NCBI GenBank assembly: GCA_016648135.1
Contig: JADDOH010001511.1
Span: 84,086-148,085, forward strand
Reading direction: 5' to 3'
DNA: 64,000 nt
Source of the DNA: Agrypnia vestita
Lineage: Eukaryota > Arthropoda > Insecta > Trichoptera > Phryganeidae
The translations under genes and the position numbers were made by a program. This document shows, piece after piece, positions 42,911 to 55,611 of this stretch. How positions within the stretch are numbered: the first letter of the stretch is position 1; each line of letters opens with the position of its first letter. Below the pieces are notes generated by a model that did no database searches, had not been told where the DNA came from, and saw only the letters and a program-made list of their open reading frames with translations.

Positions 42911-43433
42911 TATTATAGATACCTGCCACGTACTATACTTAATTTTAACTAGAATCGTGCTATTACAAAACAACAACTCTTTTCTGGTTTGATCTGATAA
43001 CTGTTTTAATCACGGGTGATCCGAATTCCCAGACCTGAGTACAATGTCGTTGTGGGGCTAATCCATAGCAAAATCATATAAACATAAAACATAGACAGCG
43101 TTATTTTTATATAAAATGTTGTAGAATAATATTATTAAATCAATGCGAAAAAATAACACTTTAAGGATCAGAAACATCCTCCGCAGAAAAGGTCATCTAA
43201 AATGGCAATTTATTTCTAATATATATGTATGTTATACTTAATAATATTATAATGTTATCAATGTTCTTCTCTCATGTAAAATATTGAAAAAAAGTGTCAA
43301 TAAACTTTTTATTTTTTAAGCGATGTACCCATTTATAAGAATTCATTTCAATTCAGTACTAGCATTGAAAAAGCGATAGATACATAATATTTTTAAATAA
43401 TCTCCAAATAATTGTATCCAAGTATAAAAAGCT
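42911..43433. other. AT-rich spacer, nothing recognised
   Basis: No coding or repeat signal that I can name. Confidence 0.4.
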
Positions 43434-43655
43434 ACTAGCTGCAACCCGTCAAAAATGACGGAACATTGGTTCGCGTCTTTGCTAAACGAAAAGGCGGCCG
43501 CAGCGACATGCGTTAATCGGCCGCGATCTGTTCGGGTTTGGTGGCCCGGGGTTCGAGCCCCATCTCCGACCGTTTTTTAGCCGTGAATATTGACGTTACA
43601 CGAAGTTACGAGGACAGAAACGGACAGACAGACAAAAAAATTATTATGTTTGATG
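43434..43655 (+). repeat. tRNA-derived SINE, family C, copy 2
   Basis: CTAGCTGCAACCCGTCAAAA, GGTTCGCGTCTTTGCTAAAC, tRNA-like head with GCGGCCGCAGCGACATGCGT and GGGGTTCGAGCCCCATCTCC, then tail GGACAGACAGACAAAAAAAT. Same module order as 36553-36830 on the other strand. Confidence 0.82.
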
Positions 43656-44639
43656 ATACCTACGATGTTTTGAGAAGTTTTTCAAATGTGGCAGATGAAC
43701 ATATTTTGTATCCTAAACATAATATATATTAAGTAAAATACATATTTATCAACTTCATAAATATATCCGATTGATGTCTTCAACCACTTTATATTAAGTT
43801 TTCATCGGTTCTTCACTCTTGGCTGACACGGTGTGTTCGATCCATCATTAGAAGAGTTTCTCGTACCTCGTTATTTCAAAACCCTTCTTCAGAACGGGGT
43901 GGTGTCACTGACATCATCAAACAAGAAGCTAAAATGCAAAAATATTTATTATTTCACTTTGAAACGGTTATTTATTTCCAAGCATTGGAGAAAATGTTAA
44001 AATAACAGGATATGTCTCGTGTGGTCGGCAGGAAATAAGTTTTGTATCGCCTCTATTTATACTCACGTTTACAGTCTGCCAACAGACGCGCTCTACTTAA
44101 AACTGAAATCAAATGATTACTTTAAAATTTATTACAATGTCATCCAAACTGGAATTCTATTGGGATTTAGGTATTGATGATTCCAGAATGATTGCGAGCG
44201 CGAAAAACATTTGTTGCTATTTAGTATACAAAGCGCTTAATTTAATTTCGTTTAGTCATCTTTGTTTACGGCGTACATTGGTTAATATTTTTCATTAACA
44301 AATTGTTTTGAAAAATTCAAAATGGTTGAGGTATGTGCTGTCCCGCAAAGGTCTTTTCGGCTGTTGGAGGTAATCATGTCGCGGGGGTTTGAGTGAAATT
44401 AAAAAGTTAATCATGTTCTTATTAAGTGATGTACCAGAAAAATTAGTATGTATTTTTTGTGCAAATGAGATTAATTTGAATGTAATTTTTAACTTTTTTC
44501 CTAAAAAAAAATTAATTCCGTACCGAAGACAGATAACAATAATATTTGAAAATACCTGATACGAAATATAATTGTAAATTACTTAATTTGTCGTTTAAGA
44601 TGTCAGCAAACGGTGGTATTATAAAAGTTATATTATACA

Positions 44640-44675
44640 AATAGATGGACAGACAGCGAAATTATTATGTTTGAT
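44640..44675 (+). repeat. SINE tail fragment
   Basis: GGACAGACAGCGAAATTATT followed by ATGTTTGAT matches the tail of the SINE at 43434-43655. Confidence 0.55.
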
Positions 44676-45002
44676 ATTTATCAAGCGAATAAATGGATCC
44701 AGAGTTAATGAAAACCTATTTTAAATGTTGAAGAAAATATGACTTATTCCTGAGAATCACATTAAAGAATATCCTAATGATCTTTGCCATGACAATATCT
44801 GTAGAAAACTATATATCTCAACTAACAAAAATATTCAGGAATAACTGAGCAATTTTTATTTTGGATGCATTCGGGTGCTTCGTCCTATACAATAATTTTT
44901 TTTTTTTATGTACTCGTAGGATATATTATTTAAGAGGTTAATATGTATTGTGATAGATAGTGTAAAAATATGTTCATCTTAACCGAACCTATTCTCAAAA
45001 GG

Positions 45003-45777
45003 CAGCGTTTCCCGAAAGGTGGTCCGCGGAACCCCGGGGTTCCGTGAAATGGTCACGAGGGTTCCGCGCCCCGTCCGAGAGTTAAATGAAACGTTCGTAG
45101 AAAAGAGTGAGCGCAGCAAAATGAGTTGCAAGTAACCTCAGATGTGGAAAAAAACATGCATGAGCATTTAATAAGTCTTAAAATATCCTCGAAAGAATAT
45201 TTCCCGGGGAAGTTACAGGACATCGATTGGGCACAGAATCCATTCACAAATCATACCAAACCATGGATGTTAACTGTGTCAGAGTATGAAAATTTAATCG
45301 ATGTTAAATGTTCATCTTTTTTAAAACAAAAATTTGAATCAGAAGATTATCTGAATGACTTTGGATTGGACTTAAAGACGAATACCCTGCAATCGTTGAG
45401 AAGGCTATCACAGTCTCGCTTCCGTTTGTGACGACTTACCGACGCGAGACTGATTTTCAGCTTACGCTTACACCAAAACAAGTACAGAAATAGACTGGAT
45501 GCAGCTCCAGATCTTTGCATTCAATTGTCAGACATTAAGCCTAATTTTAGTGCTATTATAAGAAAATATGTGAAAATTTTCATTTTTCACATTAAAATTT
45601 ATAGTTACATTGTATTTATTTGCAAAATAAATGTTTTAAAATACTTATAATTATTATTTTTCATTTATATTTTTCTTTCTTTTCAAGTCAAACATTAAAA
45701 TTTTTCAAAGTACAAGGTAATCTATTTTGTTATCAAAATAGGGTTCCGCCATGAAATTGGGAACCTCCGCTCTAAGG
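45003..45777 (+). mobile_element. Internally deleted hAT element (ZBED-like transposase remnant)
   Basis: The left end CAGCGTTTCCCGAAAGGTGG and the complement of the right end (AGAGCGGAGGTTCCC...GGCGGAACCC) share the GGAACCC blocks of hAT ends. The plus-strand frame from about 45120 reads HEHLISLKISSKEYFPGKL, DIDWAQNPF, FESEDYLNDFGLDL. After a frameshift it gives TLPFVTTYRRETDFQLTLT and RLDAAPDLCIQLSDIKPNF. The last two are the C-terminal dimerisation (hATC) region of ZBED/FAM200-like hAT transposases. Catalytic residues are absent. Confidence 0.8.
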
Positions 45778-46420
45778 GAATCATTTCTACTGTCATTAGT
45801 TTCAATGCTCCCTTTCAGAGCTTTAATTTTAATATAAGCGCATTTTAATTCCTCTCTGTCGATCGTCTCGAGCGATGACGCATCGCAGAAACACGAAAGT
45901 ATTTTAAAACAACAGATTGTCGGCTCGTAAGAATTTTCTAAATGGTGGCGAAATTCCACGAAGTCAGCCTAATCAATTCAGCGAGCGGCAATCTTCAATT
46001 TAATTTAACTGTGTGCAAAGACAACGTTCACACAAAAGAGCAAACTGAAACGGCGATTGAGTTCGAGAGAAAAGAACGAAAACTGTTCGGTGACTCGCTG
46101 CAGAGCAAAAGTTTAATTGATTTCTCGAGCAGCGAGGGAGCAAACTCCTCGGTTAATGGGAGGATACAAACTTTGATTAAAAGCGCGATTATCGGCGCGG
46201 CGCGCACCGCCTTCCGGGCGCGGCCAAGTATGCGGGACGGTCTAGTGGCGCCCGGGCCTGGACTCTAAGGGGGCCCGCGCCCACGAAGACGACGTTATAA
46301 GAGCGGCCCAAAATATTTATTATCAAATCAGCTTACACCACATGACCTAGTTTGACGATTTTGTTATATAAAAAATAGAGATGCGTACACAAATACGTGT
46401 CACGTCAAATTCTTACTATT
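45778..46420. other. GC-richer block, possible regulatory DNA
   Basis: Contains homeodomain-like TTTAATTGATTT and GGTTAATGG words, followed by a GC-rich patch (GATTATCGGCGCGGCGCGCA). A plus-strand frame 45942-46268 is open but resembles no protein I know. As the lowest-repeat part of the giant intron it could be a conserved cis element (inference). Confidence 0.3.
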
Positions 46421-47808
46421 TTCAAACTAACACGACTGAGGGCTCTTTTTACAAATATGAAATATTAAAACCATATTTACGAACCACCACGGGCCTGTAA
46501 ATATTTTACAAATTAAGCGTCATTTTATTTGGAAACAAAATTGCAAACCAGCTATGAAATGAACTGGACACCGCTATTGAAAAACTTTTCCGAAAAAAGA
46601 TTCACAAAGATAACATTTTCAACTAATTGTAGTAACAGAATTTTTTACAAGTTACCAAATATCCTTATTTACTTGCACTAGTAGTAAGTATAGGTACTAA
46701 AAGAACCTTGGTGAAACGTTTTCTAGGTCGGGGGAGGGGTCCGCTATAAGTAATTATTCGGAATCCGAGCAACTTTCAACAGCGCACTAACTGTATTATG
46801 AATTCACCTGTACATAGATTGCACCGCCTAGGTAATCAATATAGCTCTGTTGATATATTTAATGCTGTACACTACACACACACAGAAGGCAAATTTACTT
46901 ATCTTCTCTTTTATAGTTGCCCACATAATAATTGATCTATTATTTGTTGTATTTATCTTTCATTTTTCATAATTTTCTTCTTACATATGTGTCTACTTAT
47001 CGTATTTTCTTTTACTTATTAGTACTTTCTTTCTCACTACATTCTACTTATTCTATTAATATTGTAGATATTTTTTATTTATGTAATTTTATTTTTATGT
47101 ATTTAGATAGCTATGCTACTTGAATACTTTGTGTTTTATATTTTATTAAAACCCAATTCACGGCGTGTATTATTAATATATAAGTAAATTTAGTGCTACG
47201 CTACCAAATAAAATATAGCTTTTGAGAATTTCTGGTAATCATACTAACCCGTATAGATGTATATATGTTGCAAAGAATGGCTGCAAAATTAAAAACCAAT
47301 GCTTATTATTAATAAAAGGAGAAACTAAAAGTCACTTCCAAGTGCAATCAACAATATAATATCGAATTCACGCTACTTCCAAACCTACAGTCCCATCCGA
47401 ATACAACATTTAAAAATATTTTTCGTAGAATTGAAAGTGGTAGTGGATAGATAGATACCTTATGCCTGAGCTACATTCCAAACTCGTGTTCTAAATGAAT
47501 TCATTTAAATTCCTCGTCGATGAAATTAAAATAAAATAATTTCCATTAATCGAATTACTAAACTTAAAATAAATTATAAAAGATGCATGCATTAAAAGTT
47601 CAAGTAAATTGAAAATCGGGGTTTTGTTTAAAAAAACATTAATGTAAACATATGTTTTTTGTTTAGTTGAGTTTCTATTTTTCAGAGATTAGTAGATACC
47701 TACCAGTAAATTAAAAAAATTAGATTGAGTAAAATAATTGTGGACAGTAACAATTCAATTACAATATATCATTGAGAATAATCCTCAATTGAGTAAGATT
47801 AATTAATA
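46421..47808. other. AT-rich spacer, nothing recognised
   Basis: No recognisable gene or named repeat. Confidence 0.4.
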
Positions 47809-48614
47809 CGAGGGCTGCACGAAACATTTTCGAGGAAACGGAAAGCGCGTTAATTTTTTATCACCAACACCAAATTTTTTATCACCAACAAGCCGTTTTC
47901 TCATTAATTCATCGTCGAATCGGCCAAATAAATCAAGAACAGTTATATCCCTCGATCTTTCCTTTCTCCAAAAAGTCGGTGAAGATGATGCCTAGCAAAT
48001 CCCAAAAATCGGTGACGATGACCCTTCCGACCGATGAAACCGTTTGCGCCTTTTTTCAGAGCAGGTTCGCCAGGTGAAGTCCACTGTTTTGAGTATCCTT
48101 TTATTTCTGGCGTGTAGTAAAGTATGCGAGTTTCATCAATAGTCGAAATGAAACGTCGCAGAAGCTGTTTCGGAAGTTATCAAACGATTTCGTTTTTGTT
48201 TTACTGTTAGAAAACGCGGCACCCATCCATATCCTCCATATTCATCTCAGGATGACCTGGTCTCGACCTGACCTTCATCAAAAACCTATATTCGACCACA
48301 TTTGAATTTATTAAATAATATCTGTCGTCGAAGAAGTCTTCGATGGTGCGTAGTCAAGAATGCAACTTCACTTTGATTACTCACACATCTTCCCATCCAA
48401 AAAAAGGAATCGAATTACTGACCGATATTGCTCATCTTCCATGTTTGCAACAAATATACTTGCTCACTTTAAACATCTATAAAAAAATACTATCAATAAA
48501 TTTATCAAATATTTTGAAAGACGTCGTCGAAAGACGGCGTTAAACATCGGTGTACAGATTTTGCATCAGTAGCGTCATTAGTCATTAACACGGGTATTTA
48601 TCATACATCCCTCG
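47809..48614 (-). pseudogene. Mariner relic with internal decay
   Basis: Ends CGAGGGCTG and CATCCCTCG are inverted and flanked by TA. The minus strand reads ISTIDETRILYYTPEIKGYS then KQWTSPGEPALKKG, the block around the first catalytic Asp of mariner transposases, followed by degraded frames. At 806 bp it is about 500 bp shorter than a full mariner and has many frameshifts. Confidence 0.8.
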
Positions 48615-49243
48615 TATGAATGATACAAGGTCCAGCATTGGACATGGGTAAAATTAAACTTGCACCTCAAAAATGTTTATGATAAGTTTCAACTAAAGTG
48701 ACATCACATATTTTACAGATTAAACGACCTACTCTAAATTTGAAAGACGAAATATTAATTATAAAAAATACAAAAGTGAAAATATCACCTTTCTGTAATA
48801 ACGATATCGAGCAGAATGAGCAATGAGTTTTGAAACCAGATACAGAATGAAGAATGGTTCCGGTACAACGCGTGTCAATTAAATTAAAATTAGTTGTTAA
48901 ATATCCAGCCCCCGCCGAGCTCCTGGCGGGATCTGGCTGCCCGGGAACTCTGCGTGGGAACATGTAGCTTCCCGCGACAGCCACTTATTTCTTTTATCTT
49001 ACTTCCATTGACAGAGAAACTCTCGGACGGGAGAGTAAGAGGCAGCTCTCAGGAAGCATATTTTGTGTCAGATTACGTCACGATCTACAAATCACTCGAA
49101 AAATTTTCCACATTTTTCTTTATCGTGTTTTACTTTAATTTAACAAAGTGGGTCTCATTATTTTTCACCGAGTAGTTCCTTACTTTTTTCCAACACTAAC
49201 TTTTTCTCGACAGTAGTTGGGTGAAGGATTAGCCCTCGGCAGA
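48615..49243. other. Spacer, nothing recognised
   Basis: A GC-richer stretch near 48905-48990 (CCCCGCCGAGCTCCTGGCGG) may be regulatory; no product identified. Confidence 0.35.
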
Positions 49244-49650
49244 AGGCAGGTGCGGGGTCATACAAAATTTCGTTGTCAGGCAAGTACGGGATATACACAC
49301 GATCTCCACATCAGGCAAGTACGGGATATACACACGATCTCCACATCAGGCAAGTACGGGATACACACACGATCTCCACGTCAGGCAAGTACGGGATATA
49401 CACACCATCTCTACATTAGGCAAGTACGGGATATACACACGATCTCCACACTAGGCGATTGCGGAATGGAACACGAGACATCGACGGTAGGCAGGTGAGG
49501 GATTGCACAAAATCTCAGTAGACAGGAGACAGTTTAGACAAGATCTCGAAAACAGGCCTGTGGAAGACTTAGACAAGATCTCAACAGTTGACAGGTGCGG
49601 GAATTAAACAACATTTTGAAAATAGGCAGGTGCAAGATTAAACAAGGGGT
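49244..49650. repeat. 35-bp minisatellite with degenerate flanks
   Basis: Five near-identical 35-bp units start at 49278, 49313, 49348, 49383 and 49418 (AGGCAAGTACGGGATATACA...CTCCACATC). Degenerate units with AGGC-GGTG-GGGAT...CAAGATCTC spacing continue to about 49650 and one precedes at 49244. The array yields an open plus-strand frame with peptide repeats, which I read as a by-product. Confidence 0.95.
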
Positions 49651-50004
49651 TATTTTGAATTGTTTACAATCTCCATTATTATCTTAGAACGAATAAAAAC
49701 GGGAATTAAAAAAAAATATGTGATTCCCATCAACAATTATGTAAGCTATAGCTAAGTAATATTAATTGATAATTTACTGATAAAATATTCAACAAAAATA
49801 ATTACCCAAGTTTTAAAATTCCAATTAGCTATACTCATGTAGTTTATAAATTCGGCATGTCTTTGTAAAGAATTACTTAACTCTCAAAATCCATTTCACA
49901 GAAACGTGTTCTAGACTGCACATAACGAACGCACTTTAAATGACTACTTTAGCTAGGAGTATTTCGATATTATATATTACCAAGTTTATCTTTTTAACAT
50001 TGAA
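49651..50004. other. AT-rich spacer
   Basis: Nothing recognised. Confidence 0.4.
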
Positions 50005-50008
50005 TTAA

Positions 50009-51113
50009 GGCGATCATATAGCAGAATGAGCAAATTTCACCATTTTTTGTCACATCTTCTCTTGCGTTTTTTATTACATTTTTGTATGGAAATATCTCAT
50101 TTTAAAATTTATTCATCAGGTTACATATATTTTAAATACGAATATCTTATTACAATGTCACAAATTAAATTACATAATTTATTAATAAATTACCAAACCT
50201 TCGAAGTTTTATAAATGAAGAAAATTGCTCGACTTTATGGGCCTTTTATGACTGAACTGCGTGTTGAGATGTCTTTTTTATTCAATAATATTATAAAGTA
50301 AACGATTATCTTAAATTTATTACAATTATAGAAAAATCTGTTAATACGTTTACATGCAATTTATGTTATAAAAACACTGTTTTTTAAATTATTTTTATTT
50401 TTGTGTGTTTTTTTTCAATCCTTTTAAAATAGTTTATAACTTTTTTTCTTTAATAAATAAAAGGAATAGACATTATTATTTTAAAATTAATACAAAAAAA
50501 ATCAAAAAACTATTCTCGATTTCAGATTTTAGCTATTTAATCAAGGCACTGCGTATTGTGTCATAATACGTTGCGTCTTGATTAAATATCCAAAATCAGG
50601 AATATCGACAAAGATTTTGATTTTTTTTTATTTTATTGTAAAATTATAATATGTATTCTTTTGACTATTGAAGTAAAAAAGTTGTCAACCATGTAAAAAG
50701 AGTTGAAAAAAACCCACAAAAAATAAAATATTTTTAAAAAACAGTATTTTTTAAAACATAAATTGCATGTAAACGTACTAACAGATTTTTCTATAATTGT
50801 AATAAATTTAAGATAATCGTTTACTTTGTACTATTATTGAATAAAAAAGATATGTCAACACGCCGTTCAGTCATAAAAGGCCCACAAAGTGGAGCAATTT
50901 TCTTCATTTTTAAAACATCGAAGGTTTGGTAATTTATTAATCAATTATTTAATTTAGTTTATGACATTTTAATAAGATATTCGTATTTAAAATTTATGTA
51001 ACTCAATGAATAAATTTTAAAATTATATATGTCCCTTCAAAAATGTGATAAAAAACGCAAGAGAAGATATGAGAAAAAATGGTGAAATTTGCTCATTCTG
51101 CTAGACGATCGCC
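50009..51113. mobile_element. 1.1-kb near-palindrome (giant foldback element) in a TTAA target
   Basis: The left half starts GGCGATCATATAGCAGAATG-AGCAAATTTCACC and the right half ends with its complement. Pairing continues through GAAAATTGCTC, TTTTATGACTGAAC, AAACGATTATCTTAAATTTA and GCAATTTATGTT to a centre near 50555 (TAATCAAGGCACTGCGTATT / AATACGTTGCGTCTTGATTA). TTAA flanks both sides (50005-50008, 51114-51117). No transposase is coded. TTAA duplication is the habit of piggyBac-type elements, but the ends do not begin CCC as those do, so the family is left open. Confidence 0.93.
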
Positions 51114-51117
51114 TTAA

Positions 51118-52640
51118 TAAATAATCTGTTTTTTGATTGAAAAATGGGCCACTTTAGTACTCGAAGGATATATTTAAATGCGAGATTTTATTATAGGTAT
51201 TACAGAAAGATCTCGGGAGTTCATCACGAACCGTTCTTCTTAATGTATAATAATTAATATTTACGCAAGACCTCATTTATAGTTGTCCCCATGATGCAAT
51301 TAATTAGAATTCCTATAAAGGAAATAATGTTATTCGTGAACATAGTTGAGATCCTGCAAAAGTAAATAAAACATTCAGAAACGGCAGCCCGATAACTTCG
51401 CTATAAAACATCATCTTTATTCCTCTCCACCTCATCCTCTACGACAATGGGTTCAATTTCCAGAGAAATGGAAAAAAGTTTTTCAAATTTCAACAAAAAT
51501 TCTCAAGTTTGATCCGAAAGCAATAACGGAGAATAAAGACATTTGACAGTACCTAAGTAAGATTCCCTCAAATATTTATATCACCTTGTTTATAATATTT
51601 ATTGGTTTTCTTGTTGGTGTTTATTAAGTATTTTCGAAATTATATGACACGTGTCGTATACACGGTGACAAAAATATGCTTGCTTCTACCTGGATCTCGG
51701 AACTATTATTGCACGTCTAATTTATAAAAACATTTTAATATATTTTTTGATAAAAACTTGCATTTTCTTCCAGTCTTCTGATATCTGATTAAGAATTGCA
51801 ACGGTATTAGTCAGGTTATTCAAGCGGGACATGTTTCTACCTCCTGCATCATGACTTGCCTTACTTATTATTTGTGGGATAATACTCGTCTCATATTATG
51901 CTTTCTCTTCTTCATAGAGATCAGCACTGTATTTTTTTCAAACGTTGTATTTAACACTTCCTAGTTTAGTACTTATCCACCCGGGAAAATTTCAATATCC
52001 TGATGTAGCACTAACATAGATTAAATAAAGGCGGTGCGAAAAATTCAAAAAGTTTAATGTGGAGTATACTGGACCACTCTGCCGTGCATCTTCGACTTCT
52101 CCGGTCGATGGTTTGGATCCCATTGCAGAGATTATTAGCGACAGATTTACATGGTATAATACCCTACACATAGAAAATAATGGACAAAAAAATCCAAATA
52201 ACGTAATCCCTTCAGTGCCGCGTAGCACCCGCAGCACACCTGGCGGTGCAGCCAGCTCCTTGTGATATCGCCCAAAAATCCTGAGTGAGCATTACGTCAG
52301 AACGTGGGCTTTTCACGTACATTGCTGAAAAATCTAGTATTCTGATTTGCGGTCGATCTGATACACAATTTTGCGGGAACCGTTCCCGGAGACCTTTCAT
52401 TTATTATAGTATTGTACGCCAGGTCACGTGGGACGCAGCCACCACCATACACACAGGGCCAAGTAGCTACTCTGCTACTCTGCCCACGACATTTTCCTAC
52501 ATGTGCCCGTAGATGAAACTCTCGAGCATTTAATGCCGTGCCATTATAGAACAACAAACACAGGTGAGTAAACACACAACTCCGGCTTTGATGTATAAGA
52601 TGCCTGCGTACACGCTATAGGTACGTTTCCGTATTTTTTT
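51118..52640. other. Spacer; nothing coding recognised
   Basis: Contains GGTTTGGATCCCATTGCAGA at 52111-52130, a short match to the 4796 foldback family. A block at 52200-52560 is GC-richer. Confidence 0.4.
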
Positions 52641-52642
52641 AT

Positions 52643-52815
52643 GGATTATTGATAGTAAATGGTGTTTTTAAGAGTTAAACCAATTAAACCAGAAACAATT
52701 GAGCCCTTGGAAGCCAAAATTCGATGCATTATTGCCGAAATACAGCCTGATTTACTGCGAAGAGTTTGTGAAAATTGGACTTCCAGATTGAGCCATATTC
52801 AAATATTAATGCTAT
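52643..52815 (+). pseudogene. Possible DDE transposase C-terminal fragment
   Basis: The frame reads IEPLEAKIRCIIAEIQPDLL then RRVCENWTSRLSHIQI. The LE-x-x-I...I-x-x-x-LL-x-RV-x-x-N-x-x-x-R pattern is common at the C-terminus of Tc1/mariner-superfamily transposases of insects. It is short and its ends were not found. Confidence 0.35.
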
Positions 52816-54918
52816 AAAATTATCTGTCAAATAAATCCAGTTTCATGGATATTAAAACATTTTTCTGTATTTCATTTCAATTTAAAGTTCTCCGCCTCTA
52901 AAAAAAACTTTTACTTTACATAATATTGATAACATTTTGGTACGATATACAATTTTTAATTTTAATAATTTTTACATAAATTGCGAACATCAATAATTAT
53001 TAAATTTTAGTATTTTGACAACCTAAGAATACGGGAAAAGCGATGACCCATCATTCTATTCTAACCTTTGTAATTTTTAGTTTACTTTAAAATTAACAAA
53101 CAAAAAAATATTTAATCGAATATAAATTAAACTCAAGCTTTCTTTATAGGAAATTTTGAAATGAAATGAAAACATTTGCGAAAGTCAATTCCCTTCGAAA
53201 TACAAATAAAATTAATAGTATTATGTAGTGATAGGATTTTTTTTTTAATTCTTTTTTTTGTCACATACAAATTTATGTTGTTTCATTCCTGCAATCAGCG
53301 GTAGGACTTCTTTCCAAGTGGACTTCCTTTCCACGGGACTTGAAAATGGAATGCAACATGCTCTTTTTAATTGAATAGAAGAGAAAAGAGAAAATTATAG
53401 AAAAGCACGGGAAGATGCAAGAGGTGGAACAAATACTTTAGTAATGATGTAATTATAAATCCAGCTGGTAAATCCACTCATACGGCTAGGTATATTTTCA
53501 TTAGATTCTATTTATGATTAGCAGTACCTATTGATACACAGTGGGTGGATATTTGGTCGGCGCGCGGCGATCAGACAGCTTTCACCTATCAGCTACAAAA
53601 CCCTATTTCAAGCAAACCCTGGATGCAGTTTATCGACAGCAGATTTATCAGATATGATTGGACACAATGGAGCATCCAACACCACCCACTTCGCCTGCCT
53701 GACCAATCAAGGCAGAGGGAGGGAGGAACCCCGGCGATAAGATCGCAGCACAATATTATACATTTTGGAGGGACGGACGCCCGACCCTGCGGCGACTCCG
53801 GAAGTGTTCACATCCGGCATTTTGAATGCTGTAGCAAAAAAGTCTATTTTTGGAGTACGAAAAATTCTATTTTCCTGAGAGTAAAATGTTTTAAAGCTGT
53901 GTTGTGGTCAAATGTAGCGATAGTTTACATTAAGATAGTATTAACGCCACGTAAAAAAATGTTACACATTATTGTTAAAACATATACGTTGTTACGTAGT
54001 AAAATTCAGTGAAATACGCGCCATGCAAATAATTGAAATTTCAAGGTAGGTACTAGAAAGATCGCTTGACCGGTTCACAGTCCGTGCGCGGATCTAGCCG
54101 CTACTCTCGTAATGTCTGTGGTTGCAACGCTTATAAAAGTGACAGCGGACGCATTGCGAAGGCATTTTGACTTAATTCTTCAAAATGTGATCTTTAAAAG
54201 GGTCCGGTTGACGTCCTAACTTGTTTGGCGTACCGGTAAGCACAAATTTTACACGGATTATTGAGATTCCAACTTTGTAGGTCAAATTGTATAGAAACTT
54301 GTTTGTTCACAGGACCTTTATTCTTGCCAAGCATTATGGAAGATCCTGCTTTATAAAATTAATCGGGCGTGGGAATGCCAATTTATATGCTACCCATGTA
54401 GAGCGCGTAAAATCTCTTTACCATGTGATTGGATCCTTCACGATAAAATCTATTATTTCTGGATGACTCTGCCACAGTGTATCAGTCACAGATGATGTCA
54501 ATTGAAGTCTGAAACAACCACCCAAGTACGATTCAATCGACGACGCAATCTGAAGTTGACACTCCTTCGAAGCCACGCACAGACTATAAACTTTGTGAAA
54601 TAATGTGATTCTATACGAAAATTGTACCTTATTGTTCCATCATTCTATCTTGTCCACATAAATCTATAGTTAATACAAATTAATCTTCTGAAATATCGAA
54701 GAGCGCGCTAGTGGTATTATAGTTAACCTCAAATAACCCAACTTTTAATAGCGGTGAACTAGGTATTTCAGAGGGTAATTCATGTATAATTTTTTCATTT
54801 ATTACATAGTATAAATTCTACCTCCTACAAAACCCAATATGGGAATAATGATTGTAACTCTTTTTTTAGTTTCACGAGTAAATTCTACCCATTATAAAAC
54901 CAAATATGGGAATATTAA
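52816..54918. other. Spacer with a promoter-like spot near 54132
   Basis: TATAAAAG at 54132-54139 is followed by GC-balanced sequence and, at 54234, a GTAAGC donor-like site. Plus-strand open frames near 53531-54012 match nothing I know. Confidence 0.3.
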
Positions 54919-55548
54919 GTTTAATTAAATTTTATATTGAAGTAAATTTTATCATGTTTACATCTCACCATTTTATTTCTTGAATAGCTAACACAAAAGA
55001 TTATCAATAATCTTATTATTCAATTTAATCAACTGCTTTTATTTAACCTTTCATTGCATTTTCTTATTGATATAACTCAAATAATCAGTGAATACTTGCA
55101 TTTCGTTTTGAATGAATTTGACAATATCAGTTTAATTAAATTTTATATTGAAGTAAATTTTATCATGTTTACATCTCACCATTTTATTTCTTGAATAGCT
55201 AACACAAAAGATTATCAATAATCTTATTATTCAATTTAATCAACTGCTTTTATTTAACCTTTCATTGCATTTTCTTATTGATATAACTCAAATAATCAGT
55301 GAATACTTGCATTTCGTTTTGAATGAATTTGACAATATCAGTTTAATTAAATTTTATATTGAAGTAAATTTTATCATGTTTACATCTCACCATTTTATTT
55401 CTTGAATAGCTAACACAAAAGATTATCAATAATCTTATTATTCAATTTACAACTGCTTTTATTTAACCTTTCATTGCATTTTCTTATTGATATAACTCAA
55501 ATAATCAGTGAATACTTGCATTTCGTTTTGAATGAATTTGACAATATC
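54919..55548. repeat. 211-bp unit in three tandem copies
   Basis: Copies at 54919-55129, 55130-55340 and 55341-55548. The first two appear identical by eye; the third lacks two bases (TTACAACTGC for TTAATCAACTGC) and the last base. AT-rich, no coding potential. The array ends 63 bp before the mariner end at 55612. Confidence 0.97.
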
Positions 55549-55611
55549 TTTTGTAACTTTGCTTATCTTTTCTATAATATACAAAAAAAATTAACTGAAA
55601 TTTCTTTTATA

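Noticed and set aside
49217..49498. Peptide-repeat protein from the plus-strand ORF
   Set aside because: The 35-bp DNA repeat is not a multiple of three, and the flanking degenerate units break the frame. Minisatellite by-product.
53545..54012. 156-codon plus-strand ORF
   Set aside because: No recognisable domain, low-complexity end, and another open frame overlaps it. No splice or conservation support.
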